Positions 63,235-64,000 of a stretch of DNA of 64,000 nt are shown one piece after another (the stretch's first letter is position 1; each line of letters opens with the position of its first letter). The notes beneath the pieces are model-generated. The model did not search any database and was not told where the DNA came from. It saw only the letters and a list, made by a program, of their open reading frames with translations. Source of the stretch: Sulfitobacter sp. W027 (GTDB lineage: Bacteria; Pseudomonadota; Alphaproteobacteria; Rhodobacterales; Rhodobacteraceae). The translations under genes were made by a program, and so were the position numbers. The stretch is from the NCBI RefSeq assembly GCF_025143985.1, contig NZ_CP083564.1, forward strand, positions 1,799,501 to 1,863,500. The letters run 5' to 3'.

Positions 63235-64000
63235 ATGCGCACACGGATTGCCATCAAGACGCATGCTCTGCTTGAGCATTACTTTCCCGAGCGCCGCGTC
63301 TTTTTGAAATCCGACAGCGACACCCGATTCATCCGCCTCCGCCCCGGCACCCAGATTATCGGGCTCGCAGGCTCAGCCTTTCTCGTGTCATGGGCCATCA
63401 TCGCCACGGCGATCATCTTGATGGACAGCATCGGCTCCGGCAACTTTCGAGAGCAAGCCAAACGCGACCAGCGCACCTATCAGGCCCGGTTGAACGAACT
63501 TTCCGCGCAGCGTGATCTGCGCGCCGAGGAGGCACTGGCCGCACAGGATCGGTTTAACGCCGCCCTGACACAGATTTCCGTCATGCAGTCCGAACTGCTG
63601 TCGTCCGAGACCCGCCGCCGTGAGTTGGAGACCGGGATCGACGTGATCCAGTCCACCCTGCGCGACACGATGAAAGACCGTCAGAAGGCCCGGCTGAAAC
63701 TGGCCGAACTGGAGGGCAGCCTTGAGAATGGTGAGGCAGGCAGTATCCGCGCCGACGCGGATCAGGCCCCGACCGATTTCCTTGCGCAAGCGCTGGCGCG
63801 CACCGCCGCTGAGCGTGACAAGGTGGTGGTTGATGCCCAAGACGCCCTGCTGCAGGCCGATGAGATGGCACAGGAAATTGCGCTCATGCGGGATCAGAAC
63901 GACGCAATTTTCCGCCAGCTTGAAGAAGCGATGAGCGTTTCCGTCGCCCCGCTTGATAAAATGTTCCGCAGCGCGGGCATGCCGACTGACCGTATCCTCG
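63235..64000 (+). CDS. M23-family peptidase, N-terminal part (DUF5930 type)
   Basis: From ATG at 63235 the frame stays open to the right edge (255 codons). It begins MRTRIAIKTHALLEHYFPER, then a membrane helix (about 41-63) and a coiled coil (about 75-230). This matches the N-terminus of the DUF5930-M23 peptidases of Rhodobacterales, which are anchored in the inner membrane and cut or regulate peptidoglycan. The metallopeptidase domain lies beyond the window, so activity cannot be judged. GGGACGACAAC precedes the start. Confidence 0.8.
   Translation, partial: MRTRIAIKTHALLEHYFPERRVFLKSDSDTRFIRLRPGTQIIGLAGSAFLVSWAIIATAIILMDSIGSGNFREQAKRDQRTYQARLNELSAQRDLRAEEALAAQDRFNAALTQISVMQSELLSSETRRRELETGIDVIQSTLRDTMKDRQKARLKLAELEGSLENGEAGSIRADADQAPTDFLAQALARTAAERDKVVVDAQDALLQADEMAQEIALMRDQNDAIFRQLEEAMSVSVAPLDKMFRSAGMPTDRIL

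Noticed and set aside
1..64000. CRISPR array, prophage, insertion sequence, rRNA or tRNA
   Set aside because: I found no regular spaced repeats, integrase or transposase-like proteins, terminal inverted repeats, or cloverleaf-type sequences.

Overview
The window reads as a stretch of chromosome from a marine alphaproteobacterium of the Rhodobacterales (Roseobacter group); a Sulfitobacter-like genome is my best guess, made from gene content and general sequence feel, not from a database match. Supporting signs are high GC, strong third-position bias (which throws long false antisense frames), Shine-Dalgarno sites such as GGGAGG and AAGGA, an alphaproteobacterial SOS box (GTTC-N7-GTTC) before uvrA, a Bacillus-type PurF with propeptide and Fe-S cysteines, a form-II CoxL-like hydroxylase, and a partial M23 peptidase of the DUF5930 type at the right edge. 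I see no rRNA, tRNA, CRISPR array, prophage or insertion sequence.

Layout. 1-600: end of purL. 800-3000 (minus): MoxR-type ATPase and CoxE-like VWA protein. 3170-8912 (plus): a tightly coupled five-gene surface-glycan-type cluster (three related PF13704-like glycosyltransferases, a sulfotransferase, an FkbM methyltransferase), followed by a 319-residue protein of unknown function. 10.0-13.5 kb: pyrC, pyrE, dnaB. 13.6-17.5 kb: a periplasmic DsrE-like protein, a secreted alpha/beta hydrolase, a fatty acid hydroxylase and alr. 17.7-22.3 kb: a membrane coiled-coil protein, radA, cvpA, purF. 22.4-25.5 kb: a small acidic membrane protein, infC with a non-canonical AUC start, and an OmpA-type protein with a long Glu/Ala-rich region. 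25.6-31.5 kb (minus): xdhC, a molybdopterin-binding protein, coxS, coxL, coxM. 31.6-34.6 kb: bolA, a small membrane protein, grxD; rpiB; a coiled-coil protein, zapA and a MliC-type lysozyme inhibitor. 34.9-39.4 kb: tkt, DUF808, gap and a 47-codon membrane protein. 39.7-40.8 kb: coaD and a CBS-domain protein. 40.8-47.7 kb: a valine-degradation region (LysR, mmsA, a GCS2-type ligase, isobutyryl-CoA dehydrogenase, HIBCH, mmsB). 47.8-53.6 kb: a Lys-rich secreted protein, uvrA under an SOS box, an MFS transporter and an unrecognised Cys-rich protein. 53.6-58.3 kb: lpd, DUF924, a second MFS transporter, queA. 58.3-64 kb: a large AsmA/YhdP-like protein, a one-cysteine peroxiredoxin, a DUF455 ferritin-like protein and the start of an M23 peptidase.

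Most of this is core metabolism and housekeeping in short operons closed by clear intrinsic terminators. The observations most worth a second look are the coupled glycosyltransferase/sulfotransferase/FkbM cluster with its fused degenerate sulfotransferase domain, LacI-type operator candidates with the core TTAnCGnTAA shared by gap and lpd, a pair of matched inverted repeats between the LysR gene and mmsA, and the unrecognised Cys-rich frame beside lpd.
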